DNA from: Bacteroidales bacterium M2
Lineage (GTDB): Bacteria > Bacteroidota > Bacteroidia > Bacteroidales > Muribaculaceae
Length of the DNA: 30,266 nt
NCBI GenBank assembly: GCA_001689415.1
Contig: LUJM01000047.1
Span: 1 to 30,266, forward strand
Direction of reading: 5' to 3'
Positions 1 to 8,172 of this stretch are shown here, piece after piece (within the stretch, counting starts at the first letter, position 1; the number at the start of each line of letters is the position of its first letter). The notes beneath the pieces were generated by a model, which saw only the letters and a program-made list of their open reading frames with translations, was not told the DNA's origin and did not search any database. The translations under genes and the position numbers were made by a program.

Positions 1-474
1 CTCAAAAAATAACCGAAGTATTGTTTTGTATGTCTTGGCAATATCTGTCGTTCTCCCGCAGCCGAGGGGGTGATGAAGTCCATCGTCGCCGCCAAAGGCC
101 AAAGCGAGCAATGGCACATCGACTCGGCCGGGACAGGACGTTGGCATATCGGCCAACTGCCCGACAAGCGCATGAGGGTGCATGCCCTTAGGCGCGGTCT
201 CAACCTCGACCACCATTGCCGACAGGTGCACGAAAGCGATTTCGACGATTTCGACCTCATCGTGGCCATGGACAATGATAACGAGCAAAATCTTCATTCC
301 ATAGCCCGTACATTGGCCGACGACAATAAAATAGTGCCTATGGCCGACTTCATCACCATGGCAACAAGGTATGACTATATCCCCGACCCATATTATGAAG
401 GAGCCGAAGGCTTCGAGCTCGTCCTCGACCTACTCCAAGACGCCTGCGCCAACCTGGCCGAGGTTGTGTCGTGA
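1..474 (+). pseudogene. low-molecular-weight protein-tyrosine phosphatase, 5' partial and frameshifted
   Basis: This gene would encode a cytoplasmic low-molecular-weight phosphotyrosine phosphatase (arsenate-reductase-like fold). From base 28 one frame reads VCLGNICRSPAAEGVM, the family's CX5R P-loop with the nucleophilic Cys at 31-33 and Arg at 49-51. Near the C-terminus is DPYY with the general-acid Asp. Upstream of base 28 that frame meets a TAA at 10-12 and has no start. The other frame (bases 3-26) reads QKITEVLF, exactly the strand expected before VCLGNICRS. Removing one T from the TTTT run at 24-27 joins the two. So either the gene is broken by a +1 insertion, or the run is a sequencing or assembly error. 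The true start lies left of the window. Starting at the in-frame GTG at 70 would remove the active-site loop and is unlikely to give a working enzyme. Family assignment is firm; the intact or broken state is not settled. Confidence 0.85.
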
Positions 475-506
475 CAGTTAGTCGGCACCACCCGACCGAG
501 GCTTGG

Positions 507-1439
507 CTAATGCTTTTTCCTGAGGCTGGGAAATAGGTGGCGGAAGCGCACCAAGGGCGCTGTGATTTTACCACCGGCGACGACGAGGCTCACAGACAGC
601 ACAATGAGTATCAAGCCGGTAACATCGCGCATAGTAAGGACTTCGCCAAAAATGGTGATGCCTATCACCACGGCGGTTACGGGTTCGAGAGCGCCGAGTA
701 TGGCAGTGGGCGTAGGGCCGATGTATTGAATTGCCTTTGTGGTACATATAAAAGATATCACAGTCGGCAACAATGCCAATGCCACTATATTGCCCCACAT
801 GTACCATTTGTGAGGGAGAATAAAGAGCGAGCCGGGCGAACAAAGAATCTTGCACGCAAAAAGCACAACCCCGGTGAGCAGGACATAGAAAATTACTTTG
901 AGAGTGGCTATCTGCTTTAGCCCCGGGCGGTTTACGCCTATAATATATGCCGCATAGCTCAGCGACGACAGCATTACAAATACGGTGCCGGTGACGCTTA
1001 GCGTAGCTCCGTCAGCCCCTTTGAAGAGCAAACCTATGCCCACAAGAGCCATGAGGATGCAGAGCATCGTTGTCAGCGACAGGCGTTCGTGGAAGAATAT
1101 CGCCATTATCACCGCCACCATTAACGGGTATACAAAAAGCAGAGTCGAGGCAATGCCGGCATCCATATAATTATAGCTTACAAAAAGCAGCAAAGACGAC
1201 AGCGAAACCATGATACCCATCACCGCAAGAGGCACAATGCTGCGCCCGGATATGCGGAAGTTGCGCTTACGCCATAACAGCATGGCAGCCACCATTGGCA
1301 AGGCAAACAAATAGCGGAAAAACAACACATTGTCGGCATTCATGCCTTCGGCATATAGCGGCAGAGTAAACAAGGGATTGGTGCCGTATGTGGCAGCAGC
1401 GATAGCCCCGAGTACATAGCCCTTGATTTTAGGATTCAT
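507..1439 (-). CDS. DMT-superfamily (EamA-type) transporter
   Basis: A 310-aa inner-membrane protein with about ten hydrophobic segments, arranged as two similar halves of roughly 140 residues. This is the layout of EamA/RhaT-type drug-metabolite transporters. The second half contains GPTPTAILGALEPVTAVVIG, the signature seen in the last EamA repeat of many family members. Substrate cannot be read from sequence. An upstream in-frame start at 1556 would add 39 residues rich in Cys, Asn and Phe that do not fit the family. The start at 1439 (MNPKIKGYVLGAIAAATYG) matches the usual short cytoplasmic tail before helix 1. The gene is convergent with the phosphatase (32-bp gap) and divergent from the tolC-like gene. 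Confidence 0.88.
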   Translation of the reverse strand: MNPKIKGYVLGAIAAATYGTNPLFTLPLYAEGMNADNVLFFRYLFALPMVAAMLLWRKRNFRISGRSIVPLAVMGIMVSLSSLLLFVSYNYMDAGIASTLLFVYPLMVAVIMAIFFHERLSLTTMLCILMALVGIGLLFKGADGATLSVTGTVFVMLSSLSYAAYIIGVNRPGLKQIATLKVIFYVLLTGVVLFACKILCSPGSLFILPHKWYMWGNIVALALLPTVISFICTTKAIQYIGPTPTAILGALEPVTAVVIGITIFGEVLTMRDVTGLILIVLSVSLVVAGGKITAPLVRFRHLFPSLRKKH

Positions 1440-1462
1440 AACGAGTAAGTTAAAAAACGATA

Positions 1463-1470
1463 CAAAGTTA
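1463..1470 (-). promoter_or_regulatory. candidate -7 element for the DMT transporter
   Basis: Read on the minus strand this is TAACTTTG, a full match to the Bacteroidota -7 consensus TAnnTTTG, 23 bp upstream of the transporter ATG. No convincing TTTG or TTG lies 19-21 bp further upstream, so the assignment rests on one element. Confidence 0.35.
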
Positions 1471-1523
1471 CAATTTTTACAGATTCGGCAGTTGTGTTTT
1501 AACAACAGCATAAAAATTTTTCT

Positions 1524-1531
1524 TAAATTTG
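1524..1531 (+). promoter_or_regulatory. alternative -7 element upstream of the exporter operon
   Basis: TAAATTTG matches TAnnTTTG exactly, 104 bp before the tolC-like ATG. The best -33 candidates (TTG at 1492-1494, TTTT at 1497-1500) are outside the usual 19-21 bp spacing. It competes with the candidate promoter at 1556-1585. Confidence 0.3.
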
Positions 1532-1555
1532 CCATTCCGTAGCGGAAATTGAACA

Positions 1556-1585
1556 TTTGGCAAGTCTGTATAGTTAATAACTATG
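1556..1585 (+). promoter_or_regulatory. candidate promoter overlapped by a 15-bp palindrome (operator-like)
   Basis: TTTG at 1556-1559 is followed after 18 bp by TAACTATG at 1578-1585, one mismatch from TAnnTTTG. The perfect palindrome ATAGTTAATAACTAT (1570-1584, central A at 1577) covers most of the -7 element. A repressor bound there would block initiation, so it is a reasonable operator candidate for the tolC-hlyD-permease operon that starts at 1636. The palindrome is visible; the regulatory role is inference. No regulator gene is nearby in the window. Confidence 0.4.
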
Positions 1586-1635
1586 GATGTTTGCCTTAGC
1601 ACATCCGTTCATCACACGATTCAACTATCACCACT

Positions 1636-3138
1636 ATGAATCTTACATCATATTTCAACAGTCGCGGTCTCCGCCTGCTGGTACTGGCACTCGTATCCGG
1701 AATTGTCGCCCCGTTGTGCATGGCACAGAGCGACACCGTGACCGTATTGCCCGGTCGCACGCCCCTGCAGGAATTCCGCCAAATGGCGCTTGCCAACAAC
1801 AAGCAGCTGATGATGTCGCGCGAACGTATCAAAAAAGCCGGATATCAGAAAAAAGAAGCATTTGCGGCCTACCTGCCGGGCATAGATTTTAACGGCGGAT
1901 ATCTCTACAACCAGCGCGAGCTATCGATATTCGACAGCGACCAGTTGCTGCCGGTCAAAAGTTTCGACCTTGCCACACAGAGCTATCAGTTCAATATCGT
2001 CAAGAACCCCGTTACCGGCGAGCCGGTGAAAGGCCCTAACGGCCAGTACATACCGTCGGAAGTTGCGTTGATACCCAAAGAGGCAATGACCTACGATATC
2101 CACAATGTATTTTTCGGCGCTATCACGCTGACCCAGCCTATCTATATGGGCGGCAAAATCGTTGCCATGAACGCAATCACCAAGGCCGCCGAGAATGCCG
2201 CCCGCGAATTGCATATCAGCGAGGCAGAAAATGTGATATATGCCGTAGACGCAGCATACTGGATGGTGGTATCGCTCAAGGCAAAGCAAAAACTTGCCCA
2301 AAGCTATGTGAGCCTCCTCGAGTCACTTTCGCGCGATGTGCATCTGATGCTCGATCAGGGTGTTGCCACACGCAGCGACGTGCTGAGTGTAGATGTGAAA
2401 CTCAACGCCGCCCAGGTAGACATGGTAAAGGTAGACAACGGCCTTGTGCTCGCACGAATGGCCCTTGCGCAGGTTTGCGGCTTGCCCGTACATGCGCAGT
2501 TCACCCTTGCTGACGAGGACATCGACACCCCCATGCCCGAACCCGGCATAGCACCCGAAGGCGGCTACGACATGGAGCAGGTATACAGCAACCGTCCCGA
2601 CCTGCGTGCACTCGAGCAAGGCATCGAGGTAGCGAAGCAGCAGAAGCGTGTTGCCTTGTCGACCATGCTGCCTACAGTGGCGCTTATCGGCTCGTATGAG
2701 TTTTCGAACCCCAATATGTACGACGGATTCAAGAAGAAATTCAAAGGCGCGTTCTCAGTAGGCGCAATGATATCCATACCGCTGTGGCACTGGGGCGGCG
2801 ATTACAATAAATACCGCGCCGCCGAGAGCGACGAAGTGATACGCCGTCTTCAACTCGAAGACGCCCGCGAGCTTGTAAGTCTACAGGTAAGCCAGGCATC
2901 CTACAAGACCGAGGAGGCGTACAAGACCTATCATATGACAATGACAAACCTTAGCAAGGCCGACGAAAACCTGCGCACCGCCGCTCTGGCCTTCCGCGAG
3001 GGCGTTGCCACAACCGATAATGTAATGGCCGCGCAGACAGCATGGCTCAAGGCACACTCCGAGCAGATCGACGCCATGATCGACGTACAACTCTGCCAGA
3101 CCTACCTCTCTAAAGCCCTCGGCACACTTTACCAATAA
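1636..3138 (+). CDS. TolC-family outer-membrane efflux protein
   Basis: A 500-aa outer-membrane channel protein for a tripartite exporter. Residues 1-30 form a signal peptide (hydrophobic core LRLLVLALVSGIVAPL, cleavage likely after CMA). The rest has the long amphipathic helices and two repeated halves of the outer-membrane-efflux (OEP) family. Helix-rich segments such as ELHISEAENVIYAVDAAYWM and the NRPDLRALEQGIEVAKQQ region are typical: many members have a (N/S)RPDL motif at the start of the second half. It is the first gene of a plus-strand run and is followed 33 bp later by an HlyD-family adaptor, so the two very likely form one export path. Cargo is unknown. Confidence 0.93.
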   Translation: MNLTSYFNSRGLRLLVLALVSGIVAPLCMAQSDTVTVLPGRTPLQEFRQMALANNKQLMMSRERIKKAGYQKKEAFAAYLPGIDFNGGYLYNQRELSIFDSDQLLPVKSFDLATQSYQFNIVKNPVTGEPVKGPNGQYIPSEVALIPKEAMTYDIHNVFFGAITLTQPIYMGGKIVAMNAITKAAENAARELHISEAENVIYAVDAAYWMVVSLKAKQKLAQSYVSLLESLSRDVHLMLDQGVATRSDVLSVDVKLNAAQVDMVKVDNGLVLARMALAQVCGLPVHAQFTLADEDIDTPMPEPGIAPEGGYDMEQVYSNRPDLRALEQGIEVAKQQKRVALSTMLPTVALIGSYEFSNPNMYDGFKKKFKGAFSVGAMISIPLWHWGGDYNKYRAAESDEVIRRLQLEDARELVSLQVSQASYKTEEAYKTYHMTMTNLSKADENLRTAALAFREGVATTDNVMAAQTAWLKAHSEQIDAMIDVQLCQTYLSKALGTLYQ

Positions 3139-3171
3139 ACCATAAGCAAAAAACATAACATCCCACATATT

Positions 3172-4173
3172 ATGCAAGAGACTAACAATCAGGAAAAACG
3201 CGCCAACCGCGCCCTGCTGGTAACGATGGCCGTAGTGGTAGTGGCCGTTGCCCTTGTTGCCATTATCGGCTTCCTGTTTATGAATCGCCCCGACGAATAT
3301 ATCGAAGGCCAGGTAGAAGGCACTACAATCAGAATTTCAGGCAAGCTCCCCGGACGCGTAGTAGAATTCTATGCCCACGAGGGCGACACCGTTCATGCCG
3401 GCGACACCTTGGCCCATATCCACTCGTCGATAGTCGAGGCCAAACTCGGCCAGGCCGAGGCCATGCATCGCGCAGCGCAGGCACAGAATAAAAAAATAGA
3501 TGCCGGCACCCGCAGCCAGATTATCAACGCCGCCGCCAACCTGCTTCTCCAGGCCGAGGCCGCACTGACAATCACCGAAAAGACCTACAACCGAATGGAG
3601 AACCTCTATCGCGAGGGCGTTGTCTCCGAGCAAAAGCGCGATGAGGCAAAAGCCGCCTACGATGCAGCCTTAGCCGCCCGCGATGCCGCCGCAAACCAGT
3701 TGTCGCTTGCCAAAGCCGGAGCGCAGAGCGAGGACAAGGTGTCGGCCGAGGCATTGGCGAACGCAGCCGAAGGGAGTGTCAACGAAGTAGAGGCCCTTCT
3801 CGAAGACAGCTATCTCACAGCGCCTGCCGACGGCACTATCGACCAGGTATATCCCCAGGTTGGCGAGCTGGTATCGATCGGAGCTCCGGTAATGAGCCTT
3901 CTCAAGGACGACAACCGCCATGTTGTATTCAACGTGCGCGAGGAACTCCTCAATGACCTCACCATGGGCAAGACAATCAAGGTAATGATACCCGCCCTCA
4001 ACAAAAAAGAGATCGACGTAACAATCTACTACATCCGCGACATGGGCAGCTACGCCACCTGGCGAAGCACCAAGGCAACCGGCAGCTACGACAGCCGCAC
4101 CTTCCAGATCAAAGCCCGCCCCACCGAACGTATAGAAGGTCTCCGTCCCGGTATGACGGTAGTATATGAATAA
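3172..4173 (+). CDS. HlyD-family periplasmic adaptor (membrane fusion protein)
   Basis: A 333-aa adaptor linking an inner-membrane transporter to a TolC channel. A single N-terminal membrane anchor lies at about residues 15-37. It is followed by the first lipoyl half (around GKLPGRVVEFYAHEGDTVHAGDTL), a long Ala/Glu/Lys-rich coiled-coil hairpin, and the second lipoyl half (TAPADGTIDQVYPQVGELVSIG). A beta-barrel-like region ends near GLRPGMTVVYE. Both half-motifs are characteristic of the EmrA/YbhG/HlyD class. It sits between tolC-like and permease genes (33 bp and 50 bp gaps), consistent with one operon. The gene is complete. Confidence 0.93.
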   Translation: MQETNNQEKRANRALLVTMAVVVVAVALVAIIGFLFMNRPDEYIEGQVEGTTIRISGKLPGRVVEFYAHEGDTVHAGDTLAHIHSSIVEAKLGQAEAMHRAAQAQNKKIDAGTRSQIINAAANLLLQAEAALTITEKTYNRMENLYREGVVSEQKRDEAKAAYDAALAARDAAANQLSLAKAGAQSEDKVSAEALANAAEGSVNEVEALLEDSYLTAPADGTIDQVYPQVGELVSIGAPVMSLLKDDNRHVVFNVREELLNDLTMGKTIKVMIPALNKKEIDVTIYYIRDMGSYATWRSTKATGSYDSRTFQIKARPTERIEGLRPGMTVVYE

Positions 4174-4223
4174 AAACGAGCCCACCCGGGCAAACGCAAA
4201 TTACAAATCACAAGCTGCACACA

Positions 4224-5390
4224 ATGGCAAAACTCGGATTTAAAGAAGGAGTGAAGCGCGAGATACGGCAACTTGTCAGCCGGAGAATGTACATCTTCGG
4301 CATGATAATCGTGCCTATATTCATGGCTTTCTTTTTCCTTGACCTGCTCAGGCCCGGCTTGCCCAACCAAGTGCCAACCGCAGTGGTAGACCTCGACCAC
4401 TCGCCGATGTCGCGCACAGTCACGCGGTCGCTTGAGGCACTGCAGGTGCTCGATGTTTGCGAACGATGCGAGAGCTACGACGAAGCCCTCGACCGAGTGC
4501 GGCAAGGCAAGATTTTCGGCTTTTTCGTAATACCGATAAATTTTGAGAAAGACGCCCTTTCGGGAAATTCGCCCACACTGGAGTACTATTCCAACATGAC
4601 CTACTTTGTGCCCGGCACCCTGGCCTTCAAAGGCTTCAAGACCGTGGCCGTAGCCACTTCGGGAGGCGTAGTTCGCCAGACCCTTGTCAGCCTTGGCGCT
4701 ACCCCCGAGCAGATAGCGCCCCTAATACAGCCTCTCAATCTCGACATTCACGGGCTCAACAATCCGTGGATGAACTATGCCATATACCTCTGCCCGTCGT
4801 TTTCGATGGCAACCTTCGTGCTGATGATAATGCTCATGACAGTATTTTCTATCACCATGGAAATCAAAAACGGCACATCAGAAAATTGGCTCACCACTGC
4901 CCGAGGCAGCATAATCGTTGCCGTGGCATCGAAACTTCTTCCCCAGACGATAATCTTTGCTGCAGTCGGCATCTTTATACAGTGGCTTCTTTTCGGACTT
5001 TCACATTTCCCACTCAACGGCTCTGCCATGTGGATGATTATCGCAACGATACTGACCGTGATAGCAAGCCAGGGAGTAGGTCTGTTTATCTCCTCGATAG
5101 TGCCCAACCCACGCCTCGGTTTCTCGCTGACAGCGCTTTTCGGCATCCTATCGTTCTCATTTACGGGATTTTCCTTCCCGGTCGAGAGCATGTACGGGTG
5201 GCTTGGCATCTTCAGCTACTTCGCCCCTATCCGCTACTGGTTCCTTATTTATATCAACGAGGCCCTCAACGGCGTAGGGCTTTATTACTCGCGTTACTAC
5301 TTTGTGGCGCTGATTGTCTTACCTCTTGTGGCATGCGTACTCCTGCCCCGCTTGCGTCGCGCCTGCCAGAGACCTGTCTACGTGCCTTGA
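4224..5390 (+). CDS. ABC-2 type transporter permease (first of a pair)
   Basis: A 388-aa inner-membrane protein. The layout is that of ABC-2 permeases of the YhhJ/YbhR type: one N-terminal helix (about 24-42), a soluble extracytoplasmic domain of about 140 residues (starting TAVVDLDHSPMSRTVTR and including the YGIxYxP-like stretch FGFFVIPINFEKDA), and a C-terminal bundle of about five helices. The late segment GFSFPVESMYGWL and SYFAPIRYWF match the conserved family end. It contains no nucleotide-binding domain. The next gene starts 1 bp after its stop and encodes a second permease of the same type, so they probably form a heterodimer. No ATPase gene is adjacent. Confidence 0.9.
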   Translation: MAKLGFKEGVKREIRQLVSRRMYIFGMIIVPIFMAFFFLDLLRPGLPNQVPTAVVDLDHSPMSRTVTRSLEALQVLDVCERCESYDEALDRVRQGKIFGFFVIPINFEKDALSGNSPTLEYYSNMTYFVPGTLAFKGFKTVAVATSGGVVRQTLVSLGATPEQIAPLIQPLNLDIHGLNNPWMNYAIYLCPSFSMATFVLMIMLMTVFSITMEIKNGTSENWLTTARGSIIVAVASKLLPQTIIFAAVGIFIQWLLFGLSHFPLNGSAMWMIIATILTVIASQGVGLFISSIVPNPRLGFSLTALFGILSFSFTGFSFPVESMYGWLGIFSYFAPIRYWFLIYINEALNGVGLYYSRYYFVALIVLPLVACVLLPRLRRACQRPVYVP

Positions 5391-5391
5391 T

Positions 5392-6597
5392 ATGAATATT
5401 TTTAGCAAAATATCGCAATGGGCCGTTGCAATGGGCCGAGTCTTCCGCAACGAGCTGCGGCTTATTGTACACGACATGGGCCTGCTGCTCTTCTTCGTGG
5501 CCCTGCCACTGCTCTACCCTGTAGTTTATACGCTGATATACAACCCCGAAGTAGTGCGCCACCTCCCGATAGCCGTTGTCGACAACAGTCGCACCGCCGA
5601 TTCCCGCGAACTGGTTCGTAGAGCATCGGCATCGCCCTCGCTCGACATCTACGCCTATTGCAACGATATGGGAGAGGCCAAGAGGCTAATGGCCGAGAAA
5701 AAGGTATATGGCGTGATGTACATTCCCGGCGACTATGCCCGCAATATAGGCAACGGCGAAGTAGCCAATGTGTCGTTCTACTCCGACATGAGCCTACTGC
5801 TCCGCTACCGCACATTTGTATCGGCCCTGACCGACCTTCAGATCGACATGATTCAGGATATCACCGGCGAGCGAATATCCTCGCTGGGACTTGAGTCTCT
5901 CGCGGGCGACATGAAATCACCTATCGCGAGCGAGTCGCAGATTCTGGGCGACACCGAACAGGGCTTTGCAAGCTTCGTGATACCCGGTATCGTGATACTT
6001 ATACTCCAGCAGTCGATGCTACTGGGCATCGGAATGCTTGGCGGTACCGCCCGCGAACGTCGCCGCCGCAACGGCGGTCTCGACCCTCAGACGGTCGACG
6101 CCCCTGTCACAGCCAAGGTATGGGGCCGAGCGCTGGCCTATACGGTGTTCTATTTCCCGATGACGATATATATCCTTCGCATCATCCCCGACATCTTCAA
6201 CCTGCCACACTATGGCAACCCGGTAGACTATCTGCTCTTCATATTGCCGATGCTCCTGTCGACCGCGTTCCTTGGCCAGGCCCTCAATTACTTTATGAAA
6301 GAGCGCGAGAGCTGCTTTATATTCATAGTGTTCTCATCGGTTCTGTTCCTGTTCCTGTCGGGCCTGACCTGGCCACGCTACGCCATGAGCGACTTGTGGC
6401 TGTGGGTCGGCAATACGATCCCGGCGGTATGGGGTGTTGAAGGCTTTATCCGCATCAACTCCAACTCGGCCACGCTCCACGAGGTAGGCACGGCGTTCAG
6501 CGCCATGTGGATTCTCTCGGCGGTATACATGGTGTTTGCAATATGGGTAACGAGCATCATCGAGCCACGCAGCAAGACCGCGAGTGCAGGTAATTGA
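5392..6597 (+). CDS. ABC-2 type transporter permease (second of a pair)
   Basis: A 401-aa paralogue of the preceding permease: N-terminal helix (about 26-45), large periplasmic domain beginning PIAVVDNSRTADSRELVRR and including YGVMYIPGDYARN, then a membrane bundle ending SGLTWPRYAM. The chosen start at 5392 lies just after the upstream TGA and gives MNIFSKISQWAVAMGRVFRNELRL, the short cytoplasmic helix expected before the first membrane span. A longer open frame from 5314 only overlaps the upstream gene. It has no Walker motifs. With TolC, HlyD and the sister permease it makes a YhiI/YhhJ-like export complex that would still need an ATPase encoded elsewhere. Confidence 0.9.
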   Translation: MNIFSKISQWAVAMGRVFRNELRLIVHDMGLLLFFVALPLLYPVVYTLIYNPEVVRHLPIAVVDNSRTADSRELVRRASASPSLDIYAYCNDMGEAKRLMAEKKVYGVMYIPGDYARNIGNGEVANVSFYSDMSLLLRYRTFVSALTDLQIDMIQDITGERISSLGLESLAGDMKSPIASESQILGDTEQGFASFVIPGIVILILQQSMLLGIGMLGGTARERRRRNGGLDPQTVDAPVTAKVWGRALAYTVFYFPMTIYILRIIPDIFNLPHYGNPVDYLLFILPMLLSTAFLGQALNYFMKERESCFIFIVFSSVLFLFLSGLTWPRYAMSDLWLWVGNTIPAVWGVEGFIRINSNSATLHEVGTAFSAMWILSAVYMVFAIWVTSIIEPRSKTASAGN

Positions 6598-6657
6598 CCA
6601 TAAGCCGCTCACACTCAAACGATAGATGAGCAGGCAAAACTTAAGTAAATCAATCAA

Positions 6658-8172
6658 ATGGCCGGAATAAAAAGTTTAGCAAAAGATACGGCAATCTACG
6701 GAGTCAGCTCTATCGTAGGACGATTCCTCAACTGGCTCCTTGTACCACTTTATACGGTGATGTTCCCGGTTGAGGAATACGGCGTAGTTACATTTGCATA
6801 CTCAGTTGTAGCCCTTGTGATGGTTATCCTCATCTACGGCATGGAGACCGGATTTTTCCGCTTCACCAACCATGAGCGCTGGAATAACCCAACGGAGGTC
6901 TACGGAACGTGCCTGACATCGCTTGCGGTATCGTCGAGCGTATTCGCGATACTCGTCACATTGTTTTCAGCACCGTTGTCGCATGCCATGGAGTGCGACG
7001 GTCACCCGTCGTATGTCGTAATCATGGGCTGGTGCGTTGCGATAGATGCCTTCTCGGCAATACCATTCTGCTATTTGCGCTACCGCAAGCGCCCGATACG
7101 CTTCGCGATGCTCAAACTTATCAACATCGGACTTAATATCGGCCTCAATCTGTTCTTTATCCTATTATGCCCATGGCTTGCCACAACAGCCCCGGGGACA
7201 GTGAGCTGGTTCTACCGTCCGGACTTCGGTATCGGCTATATCTTCCTTGCCAACCTGCTTGCCTCGGCGATAACGATGCTGATGCTTGTGCCCGACGTGA
7301 GCGGTTTCAAATGGCACTTCAACCGAAAACTGTGGGCCGACATAATGCGCTATTCGCTGCCCTTGCTGGTACTCGGAATTGCCGGAATCATGAACCAGAC
7401 AATCGACAAGCTGCTGTATCCACACCTTGTAAGCGACCATGCCGATGCGATGTACGGACTGGGTATTTATGGCGCCAACTATAAGATTGCGGTACTGCTG
7501 CTGGTGTTCCTTCAGGCATTTCGCTTTGCCTACGAGCCATTCATTTTTGCCCGCGACAAAAACAATGGCGAACAGAAACTCCAGGCTTACCGCGATGCGA
7601 TGACATATTTTGTAGCCTTTGCCCTGCTCATCTTCTTAGGAGTGATGTATTATCTCGACATAGTGAAATACCTCATCTCCCCCAACTATTTCAGCGGACT
7701 GAAAATCGTGCCCCTTATCATGCTTGGCGAGCTATTTTTCGGTATCTTCTACAACCTGTCAGTATGGTACAAGCTCACCGACCGCACCCAGTGGGGCATG
7801 TGGTTCTCGCTCCTTGGCCTCGGCGTGACCCTCGCGCTCAACATAATCCTTGTGCCACGCATAGGATATATGGGGTGTGCAATCGCGGCATTCAGCTGCT
7901 ACCTGGTGATGATGCTGGCGAGTTACTTTGTAGGTCTGAAGAAGTATCCGATAGGCTATCCTGTAGGGCGTATACTGTCGTTCTTCGCTATCGCCGGAGT
8001 CTTTTATATAGTAGGAGTATATCTACTTCCCATGGCCGGTCTGCACGCCTGGGTCAACGGCGGCATCCGCTTCGTGCTCCTTGCCGCCTTTGTGGTTATA
8101 TTCGCCAAGATTCAAGGTATAACCCTTGCGCAAGCCGCCGAACCGATTGTCAAATTCATCCGCCGCCGATGA
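6658..8172 (+). CDS. polysaccharide flippase (Wzx-like, MOP superfamily)
   Basis: A 504-aa integral membrane protein with roughly 14 hydrophobic segments. The start (LAKDTAIYGVSSIVGRFLNWLLVPLYT) is the typical first helix of Wzx/RfbX-type lipid-linked oligosaccharide flippases. A polysaccharide-biosynthesis C-terminal region follows (SLLGLGVTLALNIILVPRIG, with the NIILVPRIGYMGCAIA stretch commonly seen). Such proteins move undecaprenyl- or lipid-linked sugars to the outer leaflet of the inner membrane. The gene overlaps the next glycosyltransferase by 4 bp (ATGA), indicating translational coupling. A 60-bp gap separates it from the permease, so it could be part of the same transcript or have its own promoter. 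Confidence 0.92.
   Translation: MAGIKSLAKDTAIYGVSSIVGRFLNWLLVPLYTVMFPVEEYGVVTFAYSVVALVMVILIYGMETGFFRFTNHERWNNPTEVYGTCLTSLAVSSSVFAILVTLFSAPLSHAMECDGHPSYVVIMGWCVAIDAFSAIPFCYLRYRKRPIRFAMLKLINIGLNIGLNLFFILLCPWLATTAPGTVSWFYRPDFGIGYIFLANLLASAITMLMLVPDVSGFKWHFNRKLWADIMRYSLPLLVLGIAGIMNQTIDKLLYPHLVSDHADAMYGLGIYGANYKIAVLLLVFLQAFRFAYEPFIFARDKNNGEQKLQAYRDAMTYFVAFALLIFLGVMYYLDIVKYLISPNYFSGLKIVPLIMLGELFFGIFYNLSVWYKLTDRTQWGMWFSLLGLGVTLALNIILVPRIGYMGCAIAAFSCYLVMMLASYFVGLKKYPIGYPVGRILSFFAIAGVFYIVGVYLLPMAGLHAWVNGGIRFVLLAAFVVIFAKIQGITLAQAAEPIVKFIRRR

Noticed and set aside
475..506. GTCGG-CACCAC-CCGAC hairpin (481-496) between the convergent phosphatase and DMT genes
   Set aside because: Only a 5-bp stem with no T-run on either strand; not supportable as a bidirectional terminator.
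537..920. 127-aa plus-strand open frame opposite the DMT transporter
   Set aside because: It lies antisense to a clear membrane-transporter gene and its translation (His, Gly and Arg rich) has no family features; it is a mirror of the other strand's codons.
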